Assembly (NCBI RefSeq): GCF_011386835.1
Contig: NC_088795.1
Coordinates: forward strand, 15,171,441 to 15,235,440
Direction of reading: 5' to 3'
Source of the DNA: Chrysemys picta bellii
Taxonomy: Eukaryota; Chordata; Testudines; Emydidae
Length of the DNA: 64,000 bases
The notes beneath the pieces are model-generated. The model saw only the letters and a program-made list of their open reading frames with translations. It was not told where the DNA came from and did no database searches. Every line of letters starts with the position of its first letter. The stretch's first letter is position 1. Position numbers and translations under genes: made by a program. Positions 1-12,200 of this stretch are shown here, piece after piece.

Positions 1-33
1 TCTCTAGCTCTAACACATTCTCTGTCTGCTCAG

Positions 34-229
34 GTGAAACTGGCATTGGCAAGTCAACCTTAATGGACACTCTGTTTAACACAAAGTTTGAAAGTGACCC
101 AGCCACCCACAATGAGCCCGGTGTGAGGTTGAAAGCAAGAAGCTATGAACTCCAGGAGAGCAATGTCCGTCTGAAGCTGACCATTGTTGACACAGTTGGA
201 TTTGGAGATCAGATTAATAAAGATGACAG
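34..229 (+). CDS. SEPTIN11: SEPTIN11 exon with P-loop and G3 motif
   Basis: This is the first exon in the window; the acceptor is CAG at 31-33 and the donor is GTAAGT from 230. It opens with the last two bases of the Gly48 codon and ends with two bases of the Ser113 codon, so it is 196 nt long. It encodes Glu49-Asp112. The P-loop is GETGIGKS, with Lys54 and Ser55 contacting the phosphates and Mg2+, and DTVGFGD at 100-106 is the G3 motif. SEPT6-group septins are known to lack the switch-I threonine needed for GTP hydrolysis, so this subunit is expected to hold GTP as a structural ligand (family knowledge). Confidence 0.96.
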
Positions 230-3200
230 GTAAGTTGCTTTTACATAAGAAGGGGGGCTCGCACTGATCCATCCTCAGGCCGGAAGGGCTTGAACGTACC
301 ACTACAGGAATGGTATTTAGTATCCAATGCCCTTGAGGACTGCAGCGTCAAACCTGGTGCTGTAGTTGGGTTTAGTGGCACACTGATTTAAGGAAACGGC
401 GTAGTCCAGCAGATAGAATGCTGGACTGGGACTCAGGAGACCTGAGTTCTATTCCCTGACCTGCTGTGTGACCTTGCGTGAGTCCCTTCAGCTCTCTATG
501 GGTATGTCTACACATCAAAGAAAAACCCGCAGCTAGCCCGCCAGCCGACTCGGGCTCAGGCTGCGGGGCTGTTTAATTGCTTTGTAGACTTCCGTGCTCA
601 GCTGGAGCCTGGGCTCTGGGAGCAATGAAACAGCCCCGTGAGTCGGCTGGCACAGACCAGCCCTGGGTGTCTAGTTGCTGTGCAGACACACCCTAAGCCT
701 TTATCTCCTCCCATCCTTCATCAGTCTTGTCTGTTTAGAATGTAAGCTCTTCAGGGCGGAGACTGTATCTTCTTATGTGCATGTGTAGTGCCAAGTATAA
801 TGAAGCCCTGATTCTGATTGGGGGGGGCCTCTAGTCACTGCTGTAATAGGAATAATAATGCAGAATAATAATGCACTGGATTGTGGAGATTTATTGTGCC
901 AAGCAAAAGTCCAGTTGCTTCTGAAAACTGTTGGTTTCACAGATGAGCGTATTAAATTGTGCAGTTTAGTGTAAATGAATTTGATCTAATTGTATATAAT
1001 TTTAATTTGTATTAAATAATATTACTTAATTAGATAATGCTTTGCATGGCGAAAGCACAGTTTAGTCATCAAGTAGGGAATCCACGCCATAGCCGTGTAA
1101 AGCAGGTAGATACTATCACTCTTTGATGGATGGGAACCTGATATGGTGAGTGAAGTGACTTGTCGAAAGGTCATTCAAGTCAGTGACAAAGCTGGGACTA
1201 GAATTTAGGCATTCCTGACTCGGTGTTCGTTCCTCCAGACCTCAGCAAGAGAGAACTCGCCGATCACATGGTTCTTAAGGCGATGTTGGGATGTGGATGG
1301 GTTTTAGTTTGGATGCAGATTTTCCCGTTTCAGACTAGAAGTAAACGTTCTGCATGTACGTTCCAACATACTACGTAGACTATTGTTCAGTATTTCCAGG
1401 ATGCCCAACTGCGCTGTCCAAATAGACATTCTTACACTTAAAAACACGTCTGCCTTCCCCTGGGATCTCCTAATCCCAGTCAGTATTTTAAGATTGTTGG
1501 GCTCGTCTTAATATTTCTATCCCTTGATGGATAACTTCTCGAGATTCATGGCATTGGTTGGTTATTTTTGGTGTTGGAAAGCCATTGCCGGTTTTAAAAG
1601 CATCCCTATTGGCTGCGATTGCACCAAAATGCTGTGTGTGTGTGTGTGTTGTGTACTATCCAAGCTTCCCTCCTTCTGCTCTGCAGCAGCTTTTAACTAA
1701 CGCCCCGTGTGCCTTCCTGCAAAGGAGAAATGAAAAGTGAAGTGTGTGTTGACTGTAGGCAGCTCTGTGCTTTGAGCGATGCCATATGCTCTCAAGCTAG
1801 AAGGAAGGCAAGTCAGAGAAGGAGCAGGTGTTCAGCATGGGAACATGGCAGCTTGTTACTGCTGGGTCACTTTGCATTGGATTCATTGAACAGACAGCAT
1901 GAGCAGGCAGTATTGTTACTGGAGTCCCTCAGACTTCACTCTCCAGAGCTCCTTTAGAGAGGCAGCCACGGTGTGACGGGCATAGGAAAGCCATTGTTCT
2001 GACTCTGCCGCAGCACAAGCCGAGACGTGTCGCCTGTGACTACAGCAACGGGGGCTACCAAATTAGGGCTTTCCAGACCATTCTGGTGACCCTTTTGTAC
2101 AGCGTCTTCTCTAATTTCGGACCATGACAGGCCCCAAGCAGACCGCCACAACCAATTTTACAATAGGCTATTGTCTGAGGCCTCCTTGGATCCTCTGGGG
2201 ATCAACACTCAGACAGTGTTACCCAGGGATGGAGACTGGAGGGAGGACTGGGTTCTGAGCATTCCTAGTGAGATGTTTGACAGCTGTTTTGTAGCCACGT
2301 GGTTAACAGTGCTGATCACAGTGCGCCCTGCGCAGGTGGTTGTTAGATCACCTGGGCCATATTCTGCACCAATCTCCACTCCAAGAGGTAAACCAGGGAG
2401 GAATGTGGTGTATCGCACATCCCATCATGCACTGCTGCATACAGCCTTCAAACAGCTGCCCTGCAATCTGGAGCCGGACGTGGTTCCCTGCTCTGGATTC
2501 GGATACAAGATGCATTTCTGGCTATCTGCGCAGGGAATGTTTTCAGTTCCTCTGCCTCTGACCCGTAATGGGCTCACCTTCATCCCCTCAGCTGTTATCA
2601 CCATGAGGTGATATGCAGGTATGCTATGAGACCTGCAATGTCAGGAACATCTCTTGGCTTTGTGCTCCCGTCGCTTCTTGGAGTGTGTTTTCTTGGGCCC
2701 GAGACTGCAGGGAGATGAGATGGCAGGAAAGCAGCAGAATGTCAATGTAACTCCACTTAACAGAACAAACACCCACTCCTTGCATTGCTCTCTGGTCCCA
2801 AGGCAGGTTAAACAGCAGAACATTAACAAGGTACAAGGGTCTGCTCCTTTTCATCTGGGCAGTGTCTTCTAAATGGCTGACTCTAATTTCAGTCTCGAAG
2901 GAGCTCTAAAATGTGACTATAAAGCAGGGATTTTGAAGCAATATTTCCTGTGAATGTAAGTGTGTTCAAATCGGGGACCTGCTAATGGGCCATAGCTTTT
3001 AAAGTCCGGGAGGGAGCCAACCAGGGAAGGGGGAGGGTGTGAAAGTAGGCGGAGCCATTATTTTTGCTGCGGTCTGGCAAATGAGGCCCAGAACTTCAAC
3101 AGAATGAGGCCAATTTACACCAGCTGAAGTTGCTGATTTACAGCAGCTAAGGATTTACTCCACTGTGTCCAACTGACTGAGCGAGTGCACATTAGCTGCA

Positions 3201-6200
3201 GGAAAGATTGTTTAATTGACTCCATTTAAAGTTTTCTAACCAGCGGATAAGAATTTGGACAATTGCTCTCTCTTAGCATGCACTGTTTGGGGGAGGAGGA
3301 ATCCAACGAATGCCGGCTATTCAAGGGCCTGATCCTGCAGTATGCTGTGGGTTGCCAACTCTTGTCGTCTTTATTGGGAGCTAGGGGTGCTCAGAGCCTC
3401 AAAGGATCAGTCCCTAACCTATCGAGTTCAGCTTTAGGCGGGTGGTGGCTAGCCCTCAGCAACAAGCGGTTTCAACAGCACTAACTACAAAGCTGGGACT
3501 AGGATACCCTTCTCTGAAAGCGCAGTCAGTTAACGAATCAGATCGCATTGCACCGTGACGGCATCTCCAGTAAAGCTGTCAACAACAAAAAACTACGATT
3601 AGCTTTGCTCTGAGATCTAAACTCCCGAGAAGCGGTTATCGCAGGTAAGTCTCTCTTCCCTCTAAAATACCAGCCTGGAGTTTGGAACAGCTGGTATTTT
3701 TTTTGCATCACACGTATCTGGTCTCTCTTGATGATGCAGACAAGCAAAGGGTTTGTGCTGTCGTGTGTGTTCTTCTCTGGGGTAGATGGGTGTTGTGGCC
3801 TCAGTGATTTGAAAGCCCAGGATCTCTTCCATCCACCATAGCTGAGCTCTTGTATGCTGCGTTTTCTTGTGGTCTAAGGTAAAACGCATGGTCATTCAGA
3901 AAGGCGTGTGGGCTGGGGATGGGGCTTGGCTGCAGTAGAAAATCTCGTGGTGACCATGAGGGTGGTTGACGGCAGTGTCTTAAAATGAGACTTCCCCCCC
4001 CCCCCCAAAAAAGCAAGGAGGTTTCATGTGTGTCTGCCAGTTAGACTGTAACTTACCAATAGTGAATGCCCTAATCTGAAAAGAACTGTTCCTTCCAAAT
4101 TTTCAGCTATAAGCCCATAGTCGAATATATCGACACTCAGTTTGAAGCCTATCTGCAGGAGGAGCTGAAGATCAAGCGTTCCCTGTTTAATTACCATGAC
4201 ACAAGGATTCACGCCTGCCTATATTTCATCGCACCGACGGGACACTCGCTGAAGTCTCTAGACCTGGTCACCATGAAGAAGCTCGACAGTAAGGTACGCA
4301 CTACCCATGTCATGCCCCTGTAATGCTCTCCTGCTGCCCCTTAATTTGGCGACCTTTTCAAGGATCTAACAAACTGGGTGTGGAAAATACCCATTCTCTC
4401 TAGCAGCTCTGAATGGATAAGAGTGCAGAGAAGGCTTAAAAGAGCTTGTCAGATCTCTAGACAGCAAGAGCAGGTTAGCACTAATGAATTTCTAAAGGCT
4501 CTCAGCATAAAATGGTGCAAAAAAATTGGGCAAAAATCTGGGTTCTTTCTCATCCAGACTGGTCCATCATGTCCAGTTAGAATGATAACATCACCCACTT
4601 CATTCCACACCAGCCGCAAAGGAGCGGCAATCCCGAAACAGGCTGCTGCAAATGAAGCTGTAGTGTCTGCTCTCAAGGACGGCCCTCCTTTCATACTGAT
4701 AGAGCCACATTTTTGGCATTTGGGGGTCAAAACTCCCCTGTGCTTTGCTGCAAATGCCCCCCTCAAAGCCAAACACTATTTGATATAGTTGATCAGCAAT
4801 TCTGCACTGCAGGCTAAACAATCCTTATTGATGATGCAGCCAGTGGATCTAGCGGTGGGGTGGGGGCGCTGCTTTAGCCCACAGATGGGTAAAGAGAAGC
4901 TCATGTTCGAATGTTTCATGTTCAAGAGCATCTTTTAGTATTGAAAAGTTAGATGAAAACCCAAGCCCACTTGAAAGGAAGCTGGTATTCCTAAATACTT
5001 AAGTGCCCTCTGCCCACCAGCACTGTGACATGGTCAACTGCTTGCATTCTGGTTTGAAATTCGTGCAGGACAGTAAAGCAGGTAGCTGGAGCTCTTCATT
5101 TCATATGCGTAGAATGTTCCACGTCTGTGGAGTGACTCTGGTGCCCGAGAGCCTTGAAGAATTCGTAACAGGTTGCCTGATGATGTGGGTAAAGCTTGGA
5201 GTCTGCTTGTTCTGTAGTTGCAGAGATTTGCTGAGAATTTGCCTGTAATTGGCACTAGTCTTAACTTTTCCCTGGACAGGGATTAGTTGCTGTTACAGGG
5301 CCATCCTCAGAAAGGAATTAGTTTATGTAATGGAAGAGGATTTTAAAGCACTGTAGTTAAAATGTCTCCACATAGGTCAATATTAATGTCTTCCTTACTG
5401 TAGCAGCATTTTATATTGCCACAGGGCAGAACGACTGAAGGAAGGCTACTAATCAGCCATAGATCACACCTCACAGTACGGTCTTTTCAGAGTTGGTTTA
5501 AAAGGCACTGTGTAGCAAGAGCTACATTAACCTATGGCTGTGGTGAGCTGGATCGGCCAGACCCTTGGGGGACTGTAAGCAAGGTCCAACAGCCAGCAAT
5601 CTAGGGCAAGAGAGTGACCAAGAAAGGATACACAGATGATCTTCATTTGTCACAGCAGAGCTGTGGCTTGCATGAAGCCCCCGATTCCTATCGCCCTGTG
5701 GTCCTCAGCCAATGTAAGTCAGTTTAGCTCCATCTGAGGGTCTGGCTCTGTGTCCAGTTTGTCCCTGTATGTACTTGAAGTTTGCCAGATTTGGTGCCAC
5801 TCCCCTAGGCAGTATATAGGGGGTGCAAGCTTCTTTAATGGGGGAGAGGGACAAGGTTGCTCATTTCAGGCCAATGCAATAAAGGGACAGTTCATCTCTG
5901 TCCAATCCCTACACCTTGCTCATCTGATCTGAACATTTCCTTTTAACACTAGGATGTAGAGGTGCTCAAGGATCAATCTCTAGGCTGTTTCCTGAAGGTG
6001 GGCCCTAGAGTAGTTAAGTCTGCTACAGGTCTGAAGAGGATGAGTGCCTAGATGGTAATTTCCTTTGGAACTGTTTGGATAGTCTGTGTAACAACATTTT
6101 CTCTCCGCCCTATTTAAAAAATTAAACAAATGCTACAGAAGAGGAAATAACATTGTTGCCAAATTGCATTTGACTTTGAATGGAGCTCTTCTCTACACAT

Positions 6201-9200
6201 GAAACGCGATTGGCGCAATCCTGTCTCAGCCAATGTTGCTTGCTTCACCACATCCCCAAAAATATCAAAAGAATTGGATGGACCGGCAATTCCTGTTCTA
6301 GTAGAAAGTTTGTATTGCATCACTGCTTTTATATGCCATGTTCTTTGTCCTCTTCTGGTTGAATATATTGAGGGAGGTGTCCTTTATGAGGCCATTGGCA
6401 AAGTAAAATGCCAGCGCTCTCTTTGCCTTGCAGGTTAACATTATCCCTATAATAGCCAAAGCTGATACGATTGCAAAAAACGAGTTGCATAAATTCAAGA
6501 GTAAAATCATGAGCGAGCTGGTCAGCAATGGTGTCCAGATCTATCAGTTCCCAACAGATGAAGAGACAGTGGCTGAGATAAATGCTACAATGAGTGTAAG
6601 TATTGTGGGTGGTGGTTGTTGTTGTTGTTGTTGTTTGTTTTTTTCTGAACCCATCCATCCCCCACCCCCAGGGAGGAGGAATGCTGCATCCTTTTGCTTT
6701 TCCCATTGAAACTCAAATATGAGCCAATAAATAGCTTGATGGAAGCCCCTCTCCACTCTGGTCTGCAGGACTTAATGAAACAGGGTGGGATTGGGCACTG
6801 ATATTTATTTTAAAAATCTTGAAAAAATATTTCTTCTCTGCTTATCGTGTCCTTTCCCATGTGCCTTTCCCCTTACTAAATATTCATATCCCCGGGGGCA
6901 GAGTGATGTAGTGATCAGGGGAGAGGACTTGGAGTGAGGCCTCCTATTCCCACTCCTGGCTTGTTGCTGGGTGATCCACTTCACCTTCCTTTGATTCAGT
7001 TTCTGGAGAAGGACTAGAATCAGGCAGCTGGTGCTCTGGTCCCGTGTGGAGCAGTTCTGGGTGGTGCGGTGGTTAAAGTGGTGGGGACTGCTGGCAACTG
7101 ACGTGTGCTAGCACGAACTGCACCAGTGGTAGCGATAAGAGAGATTTAGGGAAATAAAGCTAGCGTAGCCAGGCCTTTATGCAAGGGTTATGCAGGGAGA
7201 GATGAAGTGCACCCTGGGAGGCTTGTTTGCAAAAGCAGAGGAGGAATCTAAGCCCTTTGCCTCTAACTGTATTACAGTAGCACATAAAGCCCCCAGCCAA
7301 GATCAGGGCCCCATCGTGCTAGGAGCTGTACATACACGTAGTGATCTGGCTGTCCGAGGGTAGGGACGCCCAGAGCCGTGGGGTTGCATCCCTGCCTATC
7401 CTGGCTAATAGCCATTGATGGACCTATCCTCCATGAATTTATCTAGTTCTTTTTTGAACCCAGTTATTCTTTGGTGAGAGCAAAGATTCAACACCCTGCC
7501 ACTGCTCTTCCCCAGGTGAAGCCCAGGGCTGACTAGCTGCTTGGTATCCTGGAACACAGATTTTATTTGTTCTGTTTTTTGGCAATTAGATCCATTGTCT
7601 TGAGGCAATGGGCCATTTTTGCCATTCTATCAACTTAGCTCATGGTTACAACTCGGGCGGTCTAGAATCACGTTCGCCGTGCTTGGCTGAGAGTCTGTTT
7701 CCAGCCACACTTAGTGCAAGAAAACTATTTCGATTTTGTTATATTTAAAACAATATATTGAAGTTTGTTTCTTGGGAATGTCTCTGGTGCCCACTGCTGT
7801 ATTAACAGCGCCTCGCAAACATTAAGGGCCCTGTTGTGTCTAGCTGCCTTCCCAGAGCCACAAGGTGAGTCTGGGCAGTGCCTTAACCAGAAGGCTGTCC
7901 TTGCTGTCTGTGGTGCCAGCAGTAAACTGCAGGTTGTCCTCTGTGGCTCCGTGCCAGAGCTCTGGTCATGGAGCTGCATGCTCTGCAGCTGGGAGCAAGC
8001 ATCCCAGCACAGGGTAGACCGACATGCACTAGCTTTGCTGGAGCTCAAAGGAAGCCTGGGCAGCGACTTGGGCTAGCTGGCCAAGTACGTATGAGCCCGC
8101 AGCCCTGGGTACGTACTCGGGTGGCTAGCCTGAGCTGCTGCCCACGCTGCTGTTGAGCTAGCGTATGTCTGTCGGTCCGTGCTGGGAGGCACTCTCGTGG
8201 CTGCAGTGTGGAGGTAGCCTGAGAGTTGGGATGTTCCAGGAAAGCAGGAGTGGGTGAGCAGAGTGAAATCCAGCCCGTGTCCCTGGGGCAGCAGAACTCC
8301 GAGAGGGAAGGGGGCGCAAAACCCCAGTGGGTGCATGCCTGGCACAGTGCAGAGCCCAGCCCTGCAATCAGCCCGCATGGCAGCAAGGAAGGGAGGGGAG
8401 AGGCAAGTGCCTGGGGAGGAGAAGCACATCCTGCTTCTCTAACTTGCACCCCTTTGGGGCTGAGCAGAAAGGCCAGTGGGAGTTTGTTTTAGCGAGGGAG
8501 CTGCAGCTGCTCCATGGCCAGGCAGGGAGAATTTCTCCTTCCATCCATCTGCCCCGTTCTTGGCTTGGCTGCCCAGGCATTGGTCTCTGGACTCGCCCCT
8601 TGGTCCATACCAGCCCTTTCAAAGGACAGGCTATGAAAATACCACCTGGCCAAGCTCTCCCGAGGCTGGCGTGCAGGCCCAGCTTCCTCTTGGCAGGGGT
8701 TTTGTGCATCTCTTCCAGCTGCCGGGACTGTCTGAAATCCCCTTTCAGGGCTTTGATCAGCTGCCTTCGCCTGGTCTCTCTCCTCCCTTCTCCCAGAGCA
8801 GCTGGGTGGTGGGAAACGGGCGGAGCCTTGCTCCATCTCCTCTCCCTACCTTCTCCCCACTCATACTCAGGCATGATCTCTGGCTCTCTCCTTACTGGCT
8901 AGCACAACTGGCCGTAGCGGGTCCCAAGTGTGGTGCTGCTGCTGCTGCAAATTAACACACACCTACCCTGGTAGGAAGCCAGGGACGAGTTGTGAGGAAG
9001 GCTGCCTCCAGGGATGGAGGCTTAGGGCTGTGTCTGCAGTCCCAGCCTAGCCCTTTGCCCGGAAGATCTAACCGTTACTTCTAGCTACTGCAAATGGCTG
9101 AATTAAAAGGCTTCAGCAAACATTTAATTTTTAACTTGGCCCCTTCTTTTGAGAAGCACAGTTGTTTTTACTGTGTGGCATTTGATTTTTTTTTTTTTTT

Positions 9201-12200
9201 TTAACATTCAAATCCGTTTCCATTTTGATTGCCTTGTGCAAAGGACACCCGTACCGGGTTTAACATTTGTATGGTCCTCCGATAGACACACAGAGAAAAG
9301 AAAATTCATGACTCTCCTATTTGCAGGTTTTCATCTCTGTCCCATCACAAACAGAGGGGTTAAATTTGTTATGAAAATGAACATGTTGGGTATTAAGCTG
9401 CAGTGAAGCGCACTGACCTTTCTATTTAAAGTCCATGTTGTAACGAAATGCAAGTGCTGTGGTTTACTAGGACTCTTTTGTGGGAGTTGGCTCATTTGCT
9501 TTCGATTTTTCCTATCTGAAGTCAGAGCATGCCTCTGATCCAGAGCCTCCATTGATCATCCAAAGACACCAGCTGGATTGCAAAGACATTTTAGTAACTT
9601 GAAATAAAAAATCACAGCTGCTATAGTAAATAGAGCTTTCTTCGAAAACACTCCCTGGCAAAGCAACACAGGAAATCTCTAATCTCTTTGTCTCTTTGCT
9701 TTTGTAGGTCCATCTTCCATTTGCTGTTGTTGGCAGCACTGAAGAAGTGAAGATTGGCAATAAGATGAGCAAGGCCAGGCAGTATCCATGGGGGGTTGTG
9801 CAGGGTATGTCCAAAGAGAAACAAAAACTCCTTGTTTTATGCCATCCAGTGTAAAAACAAAAATTGCTGATCTGTGGAGGCTGCTTGCCAATTTCTGCCC
9901 TTGGGCAGTAAGAACTTTGCAGTGGTCAAAAAGGCCATTTAAAAAGCAAAACAAAACAGGGTTTCGTAAGCACTTCTTAAAGTTGAGTTTTTTGTCTTTT
10001 GGTCACTTGTGAAAAGCGTGAGCCTACAACCTGACTGATCTGGGGAAGAGCAGGTTAGACTTCAGAGACGTTGGCAAATATTTCATTTGTCACTTATTTT
10101 TCTTTTTTAAATGGTCTCTTCTTATGTTCCTGGCATTTCTGTGCCAGCAAACTAACTCTGAATAACAGGGAATGGTCAGCCAGTTGAATGGTTTGCTTTA
10201 TTTTCTTTCTCCCTCTCTCTCGCACATGGTGAGATTTTCAAGGAATGCAGCACTTGCCTTACTCTTCTCTGATGAAAGTCAATGGGAGTTGTCTCATTGA
10301 TTGAAATGGGATCGGAGTTAAGCAAATGCTGAGTGCTTGTGAAACTCATCCAGAAATTCTAAAAAAAAAGGCCAAATTCTCCCCTTGGATGTGCTGGTCC
10401 CTCTGGAAGTCATTGGAAGCCCCGTGTCTACCTGCGAATAGAACTTGTCTCTGAGGGCATGTCTACACTGCATGCTAAGCCTGGGTGTGTGGGAGTCGGG
10501 CTTGTGGAATTGGTGCCTCCACACCCACACTTGAGTGTCCACACTGCATTGTAAACCTGGGCTTACAACTGCTGGCCACGGGTCCCCAGGCTGTGCTAGT
10601 GCGTCCATGCTGCACTACTCAGACCGTCTGACTCGGATCTGCAGCTTGAGCTGCGTCCACACTGCTTGGACCCAAGTCTCAGCAGGAATTGGGCTCTGAC
10701 CCACTGCCCTGGTAGGGTTCACGGACCCAGGTCCTGAGTTCTTGCTGATCTGAGGTAGACTGAATTGTGTGTGGACAGAAGGGGAGCTTGGACTCGAACC
10801 TGAGTCAGACCCCGGTGTTAATGTGCAGTATAGACATACCCTTAATGTTTGAAAAACCAGCCCAGAATGTATAGACACTGGTAAAGCGTGAGCCCTGCAG
10901 TTCGCCCCCACTGCAGCTCCCCAAGTGGTAGTAATGGTGGATGGCGTGAAATGGAGGGGGCCTGGTTATTTTTACCACTGTACTGTCTAATCCTGCCAGC
11001 ACGGATAGTGCTGGTGCCCTGCTCTTGGTGCGCACTCAGGCAGGGGACGTAGAGGTATCCGACTGGAAAGCAGCATGTGAGTGACCCAGCACAACAAACT
11101 GCAAGAGTGTTTGCAAAATAATTTGTCAGCTGTTAGAATATTTTTCTGCAGTTTCCTCCTGTTGCTGTTGATAACACAAGCTGCTCGCCGAGCAACTTGA
11201 AACCATGAAGAAAGAGCAATGGGGAAAATCCGTTGAATGCTGGATGTAGCTTTCTTTTTTCTTCCTTGATGACCATTTTTCTTTTCGTTTCTTTTGCAGT
11301 TGAAAATGAAAACCATTGTGACTTTGTGAAGCTGCGTGAGATGCTGATCCGAGTGAACATGGAGGACTTGAGAGAGCAGACGCACACCCGGCACTATGAA
11401 TTGTACAGGCGCTGTAAGCTAGAAGAAATGGGATTCAAAGACACTGACCCTGATAGTAAACCATTCAGGTATGAAAGCATAACAAAGGCCATATTCCTTT
11501 GTGGGTGTGAGTGACAGCAGTTGTTTTTCCTTCTCTACCCTCCTACACTCGCCTTGGGTTTTTTTTGTTTTTGTTTTCCCTCATCCAAACAGCCAAGCAT
11601 GTTGCCTTTTCAGCACCCCAAGTCCTGGCTAGAGTGAGTTAGATCCAAAATTAGACTCTGATTGCATTGCCACTATTACGCCACTAAGTCAGCCTGCGCC
11701 GAAATCTGAGATGTGTGTATGCTTTGAGTCACCTCTGAGAGTGAGTAACCTATTGTGAGGGGACAGTTTTTTAATTGTGAAGGGAAACAGTCATGTTAAT
11801 CCTTGAGATTGCAAATAGATTGTCTGCCGGCACCCATCAGTGCAAACAGGATTTCTCTCTGCTCCTTGGCAACACAAACCTAGGTGTGTTCCATAGCTCG
11901 AGGTAAAAGCTACGGCCTTGTTCTCCTCTCACCAATGCTCACATAACATCATTGATCTCCATGGCGTGGGGGAGAGGAGTCATGCCCCCGATCTAGAAGG
12001 TAAGGCCAGACTGACACCAGTGTTAAGCTTCAATGACTAGGCGAAGTTCCACCGGCATGAGTGAGAGGGAGCCGGGCCCCTGCTCTGTAACCAGCTGAAG
12101 TGTGAAGTTTATTTGATTTCCTTTCCAGAGAGCAATGACTTAAGATGGGCTCAGCCCTTCCCTTTCAGGAATCCAAGGAATTTCCATTGCTTCCTGTGTA

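Larger units (their letters stand above)
230..4106. other. SEPTIN11 intron with nested SINE/DNA element
   Basis: The intron runs from GTAAGT at 230 to TTTTCAG at 4100-4106. It holds a core-type tRNA SINE (395-860) split by a small inverted-repeat element (500-693), a second, antisense SINE-like stretch near 1090-1250, a short GT run at about 1633-1650, and a C13/A6 run at 3994-4012. The rest shows no gene or recognisable repeat; the short open frames in it lack splice context and homology that I can name. Confidence 0.8.
6596..9707. other. SEPTIN11 intron rich in repeats
   Basis: The intron runs from GTAAGT to TTTGTAG at 9707. It contains a (GTT)n tract (6614-6638), a + strand SINE (6898-7000), a dispersed repeat (7271-7345), an antisense CR1 remnant (7385-7470), an inverted-repeat DNA element (8011-8216), a GC-richer stretch of about 8.2-8.95 kb with overlapping open frames on both strands but no recognisable protein, and a T16-17 tract near 9187. 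Confidence 0.75.

Noticed and set aside
4378..4788. 136-codon + strand frame with a 107-codon antisense frame
   Set aside because: No domain or splice context; the coincidence of two open strands fits chance or an old repeat rather than a gene.
8327..8955. Overlapping open frames up to 191 codons on both strands in a SEPTIN11 intron
   Set aside because: The region is GC-richer and so poor in stop codons. The frames overlap in several phases, have no recognisable domain, and no splice-consistent borders.
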